From positions 1,426,001-1,490,000 of the forward strand of contig JAQMRL010000022.1 in assembly GCA_035578175.1 (NCBI GenBank): 64,000 nt of DNA, in the 5' to 3' direction. A program made the translations under genes and the position numbers. Position 1 is the stretch's first letter; each line of letters begins with the position of its first letter. Of this stretch, positions 27,701-39,850 are shown one piece after another. The stretch comes from Catonia carolina (Eukaryota > Arthropoda > Insecta > Hemiptera > Achilidae). Under the pieces are notes generated by a model. The model made no database searches. It had not been told where the DNA came from and saw only the letters and a program-made list of their open reading frames with translations.

Positions 27701-30700
27701 ATTTATACCTCTACCTCTTCTGTTCTTACATGCTTTAGTCATATAATTGGCCGACCAAGTGATAAAAACGAATACATATTTACAGTCAGGAACTAGCAAA
27801 TTACGTGCAAAAAATGTTTAACACTCTACCTTTTCATAATGGCGACAATAAATTTCATCCATTTTAAAATACAGGAACTAACGAAATAAGAGTAAAGCCA
27901 GAAAACGTTTTTCGAATATACATCGCCCATAATAATATCATTATTTTGTCAGACCGTTAATTATTATTTTTCGACTAATGCTCGTTGGTAGAGCAAAATA
28001 GTTTTCCTGTTATAAAACGGATTAATGAGGTATATTTTCTTACCCGGTAGGATATTGACTTTGTTTCGTCTCAAGGTATTTTGAATTAGATTTATAAGTT
28101 GCTTTTTACGTATCGTAATTATTATTTACAGTTGTATAAAGTCATTTTCTTAAAAATATGATACACTACTGGCAAAAGATTAGGTTACAAAAAAAGAACA
28201 ACTAGGAAAAATAGATGACTCTCTTTTGTTTATTTTTCTTTGTGTCGGTATCAAATGAACACTCGTGATTTTTTAAAAAACCGTTTTAACATTTTGCAGC
28301 TACAGAAACCATTTTTTAATTTCCTTTAAAAAACTCGAAAGATCTCTACATTGGGGTACTACATTATTTCGTAAGTGATATTTACCTAGAAACTATAAAT
28401 CTCATTAAAATGTACCTTCATATATTGTTCTGCCCTACCGTTAACTAGAAGTTGACATTGGGTGTGGACTTTATATTACAATCACACTCGACGTGACGCC
28501 CAGAATCAGTACGGACCAATCAGAAAGCAGCATATCCTGACGAATGACGTAACGCTCAAGACACTTTGTCATTGGTTGACATCGGTGTGACGTAGTACAG
28601 TAATATAAACTCTCTGATTGGACAATATTGACCAATCAAAATGACGCAAAAGAAGACATCTGATTGGTTAAAACTGGGCTTTCTTATTGGCCGAAAATAC
28701 GAGACTCTGATTGGGCAATTATTACCTGAGCCGTTGACGTCACATGCGCCTCACACTCAACTTGGCCCGACTTACTCACGCAACCCTAATAGATCGTTTG
28801 TTGAATACCAGTTATATTTTGATACATATCTTTTTGTTTCTGTTAACCACAACAATAGCGTAGGTCAAAAATGATTTGTCAAGTAACGTCTTGTCAAGTC
28901 TATTTTTCGTTGATTTAGGATCTTTTAGTTAACGGGAAATTTATAAGCAGTATTTATATCTTCTACACAGTCTGTGTAAAACTATAACCTTTAACACCTG
29001 ATTCGTACAGATGAGATAAATAAAAAATAATTCGGCGACAGCATTCGCTTAATATTCGTAGCGAAATTATAAGCAGAAAAATTACGATCCCGATAGCTGT
29101 GATTTTATAGAATTTTAGGCCTGTAATCAGTGTTTATGTAGGCAGCTTGTTCGAATATTACAATTTTATAAGCATTAACAGATGCGAATTTTTAACGTTC
29201 CGAAACCGAACAATTCATACGTTCTCTTAAGCAAGGTAGGCTAATAAAATTACTTATGTTCAATCCAGTTTTTCAGTAAACTAAAATGCTGGCTGTTGAA
29301 ATTGTTGTGCAATGAAAGTTGTATTTTAGGTAAGCAGCGGACAAGGTGGTGTGAACCTCTAAAATCTTTTCTGAGTGAGATGAGTTGAGTTGGTTTACAT
29401 GGTCTTCTCACAGCGTTTATAATTATTCTTATCAGAATGCCAGTCGTTCGGAGAATCATGTACTTTCGACTCTCCGAATGACACCTGTATTTCATTATGA
29501 ACAGGGTGTTTTATTGTAAAATGAAATTCATGAATCTCAGCTGAGAAAACTCTAGCTAGTGTCATTTATACCTCTACCTCTTCTGTTCTTACATGCTTTA
29601 GTCATATAATTGGCCGACCAAGTGATAAAAACGAATACATATTTACAGTCAGGAACTAGCAAATTACGTGCAAAAAATGTTTAACACTCTACCTTTTCAT
29701 AATGGCGACAATAAATTTCATCCATTTTAAAATACAGGAACTAACGAAATAAGAGTAAAGCCAGAAAACGTTTTTCGAATATACATCGCCCATAATAATA
29801 TCATTATTTTGTCAGACCGTTAATTATTATTTTTCGACTAATGCTCGTTGGTAGAGCAAAATAGTTTTCCTGTTATAAAACGGATTAATGAGGTATATTT
29901 TCTTACCCGGTAGGATATTGACTTTGTTTCGTCTCAAGGTATTTTGAATTAGATTTATAAGTTGCTTTTTACGTATCGTAATTATTATTTACAGTTGTAT
30001 AAAGTCATTTTCTTAAAAATATGATACACTACTGGCAAAAGATTAGGTTACAAAAATCGAACAACTAGGAAAAATAGATGACTCTCTTTTGTTTATTTTT
30101 CTTTGTGTCGGTATCAAATGAACACTCGTGATTTTTTAAAAAACCGTGTTAACATTTGGCAGCTACAGAAACCATTTTTTAATTTCCTTTAAAAAACTCG
30201 AAAGATCTCTACATTGGGGTACTACATTATTTCGTAAGTGATATTTACCTAGAAACTATAAATCTCATTAAAATGTACCTTCATATATTGTTCTGCCCTA
30301 CCGTTAACTAGAAGTTGACATTGGGTGTGGACTTTATATTACAATCACACTCGACGTGACGCCCAGAATCAGTACGGACCAATCAGAAAGCAGCATATCC
30401 TGACGAATGACGTAACGCTCAAGACACTTTGTCATTGGTTGACATCGGTGTGACGTAGTACAGTAATATAAACTCTCTGATTGGACAATATTGACCAATC
30501 AAAATGACGCAAAAGAAGACATCTGATTGGTTAAAACTGGGCTTTCTTATTGGCCGAAAATACGAGACTCTGATTGGGCAATTATTACCTGAGCCGTTGA
30601 CGTCACATGCGCCTCACACTCAACTTGGCCCGACTTACTCACGCAACCCTAATAGATCGTTTGTTGAATACCAGTTATATTTTGATACATATCTTTTTGT

Positions 30701-33700
30701 TTCTGTTAAACACAACAATAGCGTAGGTCAAAAATGATTTGTCAAGTAACGTCTTGTCAAGTCTATTTTTCGTTGATTTAGGATCTTTTAGTTAACGGGA
30801 AATTTATAAGCAGTATTTATATCTTCTACACAGTCTGTGTAAAACTATAACCTTTAACACCTGATTCGTACAGATGAGATAAATAAAAAATAATTCGGCG
30901 ACAGCATTCGCTTAATATTCGTAGCGAAATTATAAGCAGAAAAATTACGATCCCGATAGCTGTGATTTTATAGAATTTTAGGCCTGTAATCATTGTTTAT
31001 GTAGGCAGCTTGTTCGAATATTACAATTTTATAAGCATTAACAGATGCGAATTTTTAACGTTCCGAAACCGAACAATTCATACGTTCTCTTAAGCAAGGT
31101 AGGCTAATAAAATTACTTATGTTCAATCCAGTTTTTCAGTAAACTAAAATGCTGGCTGTTGAAATTGTTGTGCAATGAAAGTTGTATTTTAGGTAAGCAG
31201 CGGACAAGGTGGTGTGAACCTCTAAAATCTTTTCTGAGTGAGATGAGTTGAGTTGGTTTACATGGTCTTCTCACAGCGTTTATAATTATTCTTATCAGAA
31301 TGCCAGTCGTTCGGAGAATCATGTACTTTCGACTCTCCGAATGACACCTGTATTTCATTATGAACAGGGTGTTTTATTGTAAAATGAAATTCATGAATCT
31401 CAGATGAGAAAACTCTGACTAGTGTCATTTATACCTCTACCTCTTCTGTTCTTACATGCTTTAGTCATATAATTGGCCGACCAAGTGATAAAAACAAATA
31501 CATATTTACAGTCAGGAACTAGCAAATTACGTGCAAAAAATGTTTAACACTCTACCTTTTCATAATGGCGACAATAAATTTCATCCATTTTAAAATACAG
31601 GAACTAACGAAATAAGAGTAAAGCCAGAAAACGTTTTTCGAATATACATCGCCCATAATAATATCATTATTTTGTCAGACCGTTAATTATTATTTTTCGA
31701 CTAATGCTCGTTGGTAGAGCAAAATAGTTTTCCTGTTATAAAACGGATTAATGAGGTATATTTTCTTACCCGGTAGGATATTGACTTTGTTTCGTCTCAA
31801 GGTATTTTGAATTAGATTTATAAGTTGCTTTTTACGTATCGTAATTATTATTTACAGTTGTATAAAGTCATTTTCTTAAAAATATGATACACTACTGGCA
31901 AAAGATTAGGTTACAAAAATCGAACAACTAGGAAAAATAGATGACTCTCTTTTGTTTATTTTTCTTTGTGTCGGTATCAAATGAACACTCGTGATTTTTT
32001 AAAAAACCGTGTTAACATTTGGCAGCTACAGAAACCATTTTTTAATTTCCTTTAAAAAACTCGAAAGATCTCTACATTGGGGTACTACATTATTTCGTAA
32101 GTGATATTTACCTAGAAACTATAAATCTCATTAAAATGTACCTTCATATATTGTTCTGCCCTACCGTTAACTAGAAGTTGACATTGGGTGTGGACTTTAT
32201 ATTACAATCACACTCGACGTGACGCCCAGAATCAGTACGGACCAATCAGAAAGCAGCATATCCTGACGAATGACGTAACGCTCAAGACACTTTGTCATTG
32301 GTTGAAATCGGTGTGACGTAGTACAGTAATATAAACTCTCTGATTGGACAATATTGACCAATCAAAATGACGCAAAAGAAGACATCTGATTGGTTAAAAC
32401 TGGGCTTTCTTATTGGCCGAAAATACGAGACTCTGATTGGGCAATTATTACCTGAGCCGTTGACGTCACATGCGCCTCACACTCAACTTGGCCCGACTTA
32501 CTCACGCAACCCTAATAGATCGTTTGTTGAATACCAGTTATATTTTGATACATATCTTTTTGTTTCTGTTAAACACAACAATAGCGTAGGTCAAAAATGA
32601 TTTGTCAAGTAACGTCTTGTCAAGTCTATTTTTCGTTGATTTAGGATCTTTTAGTTAACGGGAAATTTATAAGCAGTATTTATATCTTCTACACAGTCTG
32701 TGTAAAACTATAACCTTTAACACCTGATTCGTACAGATGAGATAAATAAAAAATAATTCGGCGACAGCATTCGCTTAATATTCGTAGCGAAATTATAAGC
32801 AGAAAAATTACGATCCCGATAGCTGTGATTTTATAGAATTTTAGGCCTGTAATCAGTGTTTATGTAGGCAGCTTGTTCGAATATTACAATTTTATAAGCA
32901 TTAACAGATGCGAATTTTTAACGTTCCGAAACCGAACAATTCATACGTTCTCTTAAGCAAGGTAGGCTAATAAAATTACTTATGTTCAATCCAGTTTTTC
33001 AGTAAACTAAAATGCTGGCTGTTGAAATTGTTGTGCAATGAAAGTTGTATTTTAGGTAAGCAGCGGACAAGGTGGTGTGAACCTCTAAAATCTTTTCTGA
33101 GTGAGATGAGTTGAGTTGGTTTACATGGTCTTCTCACAGCGTTTATAATTATTCTTATCAGAATGCCAGTCGTTCGGAGAATCATGTACTTTCGACTCTC
33201 CGAATGACACCTGTATTTCATTATGAACAGGGTGTTTTATTGTAAAATGAAATTCATGAATCTCAGATGAGAAAACTCTGACTAGTGTCATTTATACCTC
33301 TACCTCTTCTGTTCTTACATGCTTTAGTCATATAATTGGCCGACCAAGTGATAAAAACGAATACATATTTACAGTCAGGAACTAGCAAATTACGTGCAAA
33401 AAATGTTTAACACTCTACCTTTTCATAATGGCGACAATAAATTTCATCCATTTTAAAATACAGGAACTAACGAAATAAGAGTAAAGCCAGAAAACGTTTT
33501 TCGAATATACATCGCCCATAATAATATCATTATTTTGTCAGACCGTTAATTATTATTTTTCGACTAATGCTCGTTGGTAGAGCAAAATAGTTTTCCTGTT
33601 ATAAAACGGATTAATGAGGTATATTTTCTTACCCGGTAGGATATTGACTTTGTTTCGTCTCAAGGTATTTTGAATTAGATTTATAAGTTGCTTTTTACGT

Positions 33701-35397
33701 ATCGTAATTATTATTTACAGTTGTATAAAGTCATTTTCTTAAAAATATGATACACTACTGGCAAAAGATTAGGTTACAAAAATCGAACAACTAGGAAAAA
33801 TAGATGACTCTCTTTTGTTTATTTTTCTTTGTGTCGGTATCAAATGAACACTCGTGATTTTTTAAAAAACCGTTTTAACATTTTGCAGCTACAGAAACCA
33901 TTTTTTAATTTCCTTTAAAAAACTCGAAAGATCTCTACATTGGGGTACTACATTATTTCGTAAGTGATATTTACCTAGAAACTATAAATCTCATTAAAAT
34001 GTACCTTCATATATTGTTCTGCCCTACCGTTAACTAGAAGTTGACATTGGGTGTGGACTTTATATTACAATCACACTCGACGTGACGCCCAGAATCAGTA
34101 CGGACCAATCAGAAAGCAGCATATCCTGACGAATGACGTAACGCTCAAGACACTTTGTCATTGGTTGACATCGGTGTGACGTAGTACAGTAATATAAACT
34201 CTCTGATTGGACAATATTGACCAATCAAAATGACGCAAAAGAAGACATCTGATTGGTTAAAACTGGGCTTTCTTATTGGCCGAAAATACGAGACTCTGAT
34301 TGGGCAATTATTACCTGAGCCGTTGACGTCACATGCGCCTCACACTCAACTTGGCCCGACTTACTCACGCAACCCTAATAGATCGTTTGTTGAATACCAG
34401 TTATATTTTGATACATATCTTTTTGTTTCTGTTAAACACAACAATAGCGTAGGTCAAAAATGATTTGTCAAGTAACGTCTTGTCAAGTCTATTTTTCGTT
34501 GATTTAGGATCTTTTAGTTAACGGGAAATTTATAAGCAGTATTTATATCTTCTACACAGTCTGTGTAAAACTATAACCTTTAACACCTGATTCGTACAGA
34601 TGAGATAAATAAAAAATAATTCGGCGACAGCATTCGCTTAATATTCGTAGCGAAATTATAAGCAGAAAAATTACGATCCCGATAGCTGTGATTTTATAGA
34701 ATTTTAGGCCTGTAATCAGTGTTTATGTAGGCAGCTTGTTCGAATATTACAATTTTATAAGCATTAACAGATGCGAATTTTTAACGTTCCGAAACCGAAC
34801 AATTCATACGTTCTCTTAAGCAAGGTAGGCTAATAAAATTACTTATGTTCAATCCAGTTTTTCAGTAAACTAAAATGCTGGCTGTTGAAATTGTTGTGCA
34901 ATGAAAGTTGTATTTTAGGTAAGCAGCGGACAAGGTGGTGTGAACCTCTAAAATCTTTTCTGAGTGAGATGAGTTGAGTTGGTTTACATGGTCTTCTCAC
35001 AGCGTTTATAATTATTCTTATCAGAATGCCAGTCGTTCGGAGAATCATGTACTTTCGACTCTCCGAATGACACCTGTATTTCATTATGAACAGGGTTTTT
35101 TATTGTAAAATGAAATTCATGAATCTCAGATGAGAAAACTCTGACTAGTGTCATTTATACCTCTACCTCTTCTGTTCTTACATGCTTTAGTCATATAATT
35201 GGCCGACCAAGTGATAAAAACGAATACATATTTACAGTCAGGAACTAGCAAATTACGTGCAAAAAATGTTTAACACTCTACCTTTTCATAATGGCGACAA
35301 TAAATTTCATCCATTTTAAAATACAGGAACTAACGAAATAAGAGTAAAGCCAGAAAACGTTTTTCGAATATACATCGCCCATAATAATATCATTATT

Positions 35398-36961
35398 TTG
35401 TCAGACCGTTAATTATTATTTTTCGACTAATGCTCGTTGGTAGAGCAAAATAGTTTTCCTGTTATAAAACGGATTAATGAGGTATATTTTCTTACCCGGT
35501 AGGATATTGACTTTGTTTCGTCTCAAGGTATTTTGAATTAGATTTATAAGTTGCTTTTTACGTATCGTAATTATTATTTACAGTTGTATAAAGTCATTTT
35601 CTTAAAAATATGATACACTACTGGCAAAAGATTAGGTTACAAAAATCGAACAACTAGGAAAAATAGATGACTCTCTTTTGTTTATTTTTCTTTGTGTCGG
35701 TATCAAATGAACACTCGTGATTTTTTAAAAAACCGTGTTAACATTTGGCAGCTACAGAAACCATTTTTTAATTTCCTTTAAAAAACTCGAAAGATCTCTA
35801 CATTGGGGTACTACATTATTTCGTAAGTGATATTTACCTAGAAACTATAAATCTCATTAAAATGTACCTTCATATATTGTTCTGCCCTACCGTTAACTAG
35901 AAGTTGACATTGGGTGTGGACTTTATATTACAATCACACTCGACGTGACGCCCAGAATCAGTACGGACCAATCAGAAAGCAGCATATCCTGACGAATGAC
36001 GTAACGCTCAAGACACTTTGTCATTGGTTGACATCGGTGTGACGTAGTACAGTAATATAAACTCTCTGATTGGACAATATTGACCAATCAAAATGACGCA
36101 AAAGAAGACATCTGATTGGTTAAAACTGGGCTTTCTTATTGGCCGAAAATACGAGACTCTGATTGGGCAATTATTACCTGAGCCGTTGACGTCACATGCG
36201 CCTCACACTCAACTTGGCCCGACTTACTCACGCAACCCTAATAGATCGTTTGTTGAATACCAGTTATATTTTGATACATATCTTTTTGTTTCTGTTAAAC
36301 ACAACAATAGCGTAGGTCAAAAATGATTTGTCAAGTAACGTCTTGTCAAGTCTATTTTTCGTTGATTTAGGATCTTTTAGTTAACGGGAAATTTATAAGC
36401 AGTATTTACATCTCCTACACAGTCTGTGTAAAACTATAACCTTTAACACCTGATTCGTACAGATGAGATAAATAAAAAATAATTCGGCGACAGCATTCGC
36501 TTAATATTCGTAGCGAAATTATAAGCAGAAAAATTACGATCCCGATAGCTGTGATTTTATAGAATTGTAGGCCTGTAATCAGTGTTTATGTAGGCAGCTT
36601 GTTCGAATATTACAATTTTATAAGCATTAACAGATGCGAATTTTTAACGTTCCGAAACCGAACAATTCATACGTTCTCTTAAGCAAGGTAGGCTAATAAA
36701 ATTACTTATGTTCAATCCAGTTTTTCAGTAAACTAAAATGCTGGCTGTTGAAATTGTTGTGCAATGAAAGTTGTATTTTAGGTAAGCAGCGGACAAGGTG
36801 GTGTGAACCTCTAAAATCTTTTCTGAGTGAGATGAGTTGAGTTGGTTTACATGGTCTTCTCAAAGCGTTTATATTTATATTTATCAGAATGCCAGACCTT
36901 CGGAAAATCATGTAGTTTCGACTCTCTAAATGACACCTGTATTTCATTATCAACAGGGTTT
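35398..36961. repeat. Terminal, truncated monomer at the right array edge
   Basis: The first 1463 bp (to about 36860) match other monomers almost perfectly. The final 100 bp (36861-36961) are still alignable but carry about 11 substitutions, for example tcaaagcg for tcacagcg, ccagaccttc for ccagtcgttc and ctctaaatg for ctccgaatg. Homology stops at about 36961 just after the cagggttt block; the remaining 300 bp of the monomer are missing. Such decay is known for satellite edges, where exchange with neighbours is less frequent. Confidence 0.85.
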
Positions 36962-36997
36962 GATAATACACTTTCCTTTGTTTTACTTGCTCCATTT

Positions 36998-37042
36998 TAT
37001 TATTATTATTATTATTATTTATAATAATAATAATAATAATTA
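36998..37042. repeat. (TTA)n/(TAA)n microsatellite, self-complementary
   Basis: A run of TTA repeats (36998-37020) is followed directly by a run of ATA/TAA repeats (37021-37042), giving a near-perfect inverted repeat of roughly 20-bp arms. It lies 37 bp beyond the right edge of the satellite array. It can fold into an AT-only hairpin or cruciform. Confidence 0.85.
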
Positions 37043-37077
37043 ACACGTTTTATTAAATAAATGCAGCACTAAACCAG

Positions 37078-37152
37078 TTGATGCGGTTTTGGGTTCGAAT
37101 CCCATTCACGCACGGTATATTTTCATACGTTACAAAAAAATCATTTCATCCT
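37078..37152 (+). mobile_element. Partial tRNA-derived SINE
   Basis: A pol III B-box-like GGTTCGAATCC lies at 37092-37102, preceded by atgcggttttg. The following block, tattttcatacgttac, then aaaaaaatcatttcatcc, is shared with the two SINE copies at 38116-38430. The A-box half is missing or unrecognisable, so this is a 5'-truncated or decayed member of the same family. The following sequence to about 37200 is unassigned. Confidence 0.65.
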
Positions 37153-38080
37153 TCACCGTCTGCGTTAGCAGTAATTGCAAAACAATCGGAAGTTAAACCA
37201 AAAACAAGCACTGAACCAATAAGTAGGATACTAAGAAACAATAGGCTACTTATTAAATTATTACATGTGCAACAACACTACCTCACTCGACAAATGGTAT
37301 CGCAACACTAAATAATTGAAAGCAAACGTGGTTGTGAAATTGAATATACATGTACAGTACATAATACTGTAGTATTTACACTATTAATAGTAATTTTCAA
37401 TTACAAATGTAATAACAATTCTGTCACATAATATATATTTCAGATAATGACGTAAACATTTTTAATCGTAAACGTAATTTGTTTCAATATCATAAGTATA
37501 ATATAGCCTACAAGAAAATTAACTTATATTTTCATAGCGTCAGTCAATGTTTTTAACACAGTACATAAGAGCGCTCCGACCATGTGAGCAATTGTATCTT
37601 CCGACTGTTGGACAAAGTATAGAACCGTATTCTGCACCTGGATTTGGCTTTCCTCTTTCCTCCCCAGTACCTAGGAATCGTAACCGCACATCAATACTGA
37701 GCAGTCACAGGCTAGTAGAATTATTTCAACTGGGTTTTTTTCCATACTCTTGTACCCGGCGTAGGTCTACTTATGAATAATCGAATTCCATTTAATGTTT
37801 AACGTCTTTCGACTCTTTAACACTTCAGGGTTAATTTTATATATACCGCTACTACCTGAGACATGTTGATGAAATAGGAACATTGGTTGTGAGAGCGCAA
37901 AGTGATTATATTTTTATTGGTAAATGAGTTTTAACGTTTGTTACTAGGAAGTCACAAATTAGCAATTAATAGGCTAACTCTTCATAGAAAATAATGAGGA
38001 GACATTTAAATGAACACAGATTTCCTACCCTCATTTTAATAATATAAAACTTGATAGATAAATATGTTTGTAACTAAAGC
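37153..38080. other. AT-rich flank, no gene recognised
   Basis: Mostly AT-rich. A slightly GC-richer stretch at about 37560-37780 has a 77-codon open frame on + with no similarity I recognise, no clear splice sites and no repeat relatives in the window. I see no RNA gene or regulatory site here. Confidence 0.5.
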
Positions 38081-38115
38081 AGTGCACCCTCCGCATCGAG
38101 ATAAAGATCTTGTTT
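38080..38115. repeat. Short repeated fragment also present at 39430-39466
   Basis: The block with cagtgcaccctccgcatcg, agataaagatcttgt recurs in diverged form at 39430-39466 (tagtgttccccccgcgttg, agataaagaccttgt). The copy here ends exactly where the inverted SINE pair begins, so it is probably part of the pre-insertion target. The parent element is unknown. Confidence 0.5.
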
Positions 38116-38236
38116 GCCGGCCGCATTAGCGTAGTTGGTAACTTGCTCGCCTGTCATCATGCGGTCTTGGGTTTGAATCCCACTCAGGCGCGGCATATTT
38201 TCATACGTTACAAAAAAAATCATTTCATCCTTCACA
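38116..38236 (+). mobile_element. tRNA-derived SINE, forward copy of an inverted pair
   Basis: The head starts at GCCGGCCGCATTAGCG. An A-box-like TAGCGTAGTTGG is at 38127-38138 and a B-box-like GGTTTGAATCC at 38170-38180, spaced as in tRNA genes. The body continues with cggcatattttcatacgtta and an A-run. It has no tRNA cloverleaf completeness (no usable acceptor stem), so it is a SINE rather than a tRNA gene. Its partner on the opposite strand lies about 85 bp downstream. Confidence 0.8.
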
Positions 38237-38317
38237 GTTACAACCCAATGTCGTCGCTAATGACCACTGTAATTGATGTGACGTTAAATAAACAAAGAAA
38301 AAAATACTTTTTTTAAT

Positions 38318-38430
38318 TTTTGAAATGATTTGTTGTAACGTATGAAAATATGCCGTGCCTGAGTGGTATTCGAACCCAGGACCGCATGATGAGAGGCGAG
38401 CACGTTACCAACAACGCTAATGCGGCCGGC
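38318..38430 (-). mobile_element. tRNA-derived SINE, reverse copy of an inverted pair
   Basis: The reverse complement of this segment reproduces the forward SINE: A-box-like TAGCGTTGTTGG (38419-38408), B-box-like GGTTCGAATACC (38376-38365), then cggcatattttcatacgtta. Arms of about 110 bp face tail-to-tail across a spacer of about 80 bp, so a transcript of the whole unit could fold into a long hairpin. Confidence 0.8.
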
Positions 38431-38453
38431 GTAGTTAAAAAAAAATCTTGTTT

Positions 38454-39750
38454 ACTTTATAGGTGTTTATATTATATTATATTACTATAAATTGTTTAAT
38501 ATTTGTTTATTGTCCTTTTGTAATTATTTTCTTATAGATGGTTATTTATTAATATAAAATTATTGAAAGTTTGTTATTAGAAAGTAAAGTATTGATGTTT
38601 TTTATAATGTGTCTCTTTATGATCTTGTAATAATATTGTTTTTTGAAGTACGTAAATTTTTGGGTATTCTATTTATAAATTTAGAACTACTGTTATAGCC
38701 TAAATGCTATAACATGTATAATTTGGTACAAAATAATTGAAGTCAATGTAATCTAATTTCTATTGTAATTTATAACACGTAAGAAATCTCATCATTCTGG
38801 TTTTTATTTCATGACTGAATGAATTAATATGATTGTACGTTATACTTTTGTGTCTCACACATCCTCTTCTATCTGTAAATACTTTAATGTATAAATTAGA
38901 TGTAAAATAATTAAATAAAAATAATCATAATATTAATTCAGTAACCTAATAGTCAAAAGCGTAACTGAATGTACAATTTAATGTCCTCAATTTGAAGGTT
39001 TGAAAAATTTAAACACAATAAAATCGTTAACAAAAATATATTTTTTACACGGAATGGCTTTAAAAAAATATTGATCATCGATTAAGTTTATCGTTGCTTA
39101 ATAAGTTTAATAAAATAAATACAATATCAATATCTCACTCATATTTATTGGGTTTTTGTGTTAACATATTTTTGATCTGAACATTGATTTATCATCAGTT
39201 ACTTATTTGAATAAATATTAAAATGTTATAAGTATTTGCTATTAACCCTAATTGTGATTATTGTCATAAATGCCCAAAATTTATCATTCATTTATTTCGG
39301 TACAACAACATATTTGTTAAACATTGCATAAATGTATTTATATGTATGGTTAGAATATATGAATACATTCATGTTAACGATCTAATGGAAATACAGATAT
39401 TAGTGACTAGGTAGATATGATTGTACATGAAGTAGTGTTCCCCCCGCGTTGAGATAAAGACCTTGTATTACGTGCTGTAGGTACCTATGATAATATTTAA
39501 TGATCACGACAACCATTGGTAGAGGAACGGGAAAGTCATTGTTTGCATGATGCAGTAGACAGCTTAGTTGCAGTAAATATATTTGATGCACTACACCGTG
39601 GATTACGTTAAATGCAGTTATTTCAATTCACCCTATTGTAGTTTTGTATGTCTTCATCAAATTTTATTCATACTCAAACTAAAAATTATTTTTACTACGT
39701 ATAATCTGCATTTCCTTTCATATTTCTAATTTAAATAAAAATTACACAAG
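38454..39750. other. AT-rich intergenic DNA
   Basis: Very AT-rich with no ORF of note and no recognised domain. A diverged copy of the 38080 repeat fragment lies at 39430-39466. A 63-codon open frame on - at 39400-39591 has no recognisable features. Confidence 0.5.
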
Positions 39751-39850
39751 AGCTGTCTCCATGGTCTATTAGTTTTTTTTTTACAGTGAAAAGCAGAGTT
39801 CCCGGGTTTGATTCACCGCCAAGTTCTGGAAAATTATTACACGTTCAAAC
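39751..39850 (+). mobile_element. Decayed SINE of a second tRNA-like type
   Basis: A-box-like TGGTCTATTAGT at 39762-39773 is followed at tRNA-like spacing by a B-box-like GGTTTGATTCA at 39805-39815, preceded by agagttcccg, as in many insect tRNA-derived SINEs. No target duplication found. No clear sequence relationship to the 38116 family. Confidence 0.45.

Larger units (their letters stand above)
1..36961. repeat. Satellite-like tandem array, 1863-bp monomer, 19.8 copies
   Basis: The same sequence recurs head-to-tail every 1863 bp. Monomer starts, taking base 1 as phase zero, are 1, 1864, 3727, 5590, 7453, 9316, 11179, 13042, 14905, 16768, 18631, 20494, 22357, 24220, 26083, 27946, 29809, 31672, 33535 and 35398; the last is cut off after about 1564 bp. 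Landmarks such as the TGACGTCA site and both short ORFs stay in exact register across all copies, so net indels are absent. Monomers differ by only scattered point changes. The array starts mid-stream at the window edge, so its true length is larger. No rRNA, snRNA, 5S or histone sequence is recognisable in the monomer. This is long-monomer satellite or macrosatellite DNA; centromeric, heterochromatic or sex-chromosome location cannot be decided here. Confidence 0.97.
38104..38453. mobile_element. Inverted SINE dimer flanked by a 12-bp direct repeat
   Basis: The SINE pair is bounded by aagatcttgttt at 38104-38115 and aaaatcttgttt at 38442-38453, which match at 11 of 12 positions. This looks like a target-site duplication around the whole unit. 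If so, the inverted dimer integrated as one element. The alternative is that one SINE inserted into the other and the flanking match is chance in AT-rich DNA. Confidence 0.55.

Noticed and set aside
1..36961. CRISPR array, rDNA or histone cluster as explanation for the tandem array
   Set aside because: The unit is 1863 bp without spacer variation, and none of the conserved rRNA, 5S, snRNA or histone sequences can be recognised in it.
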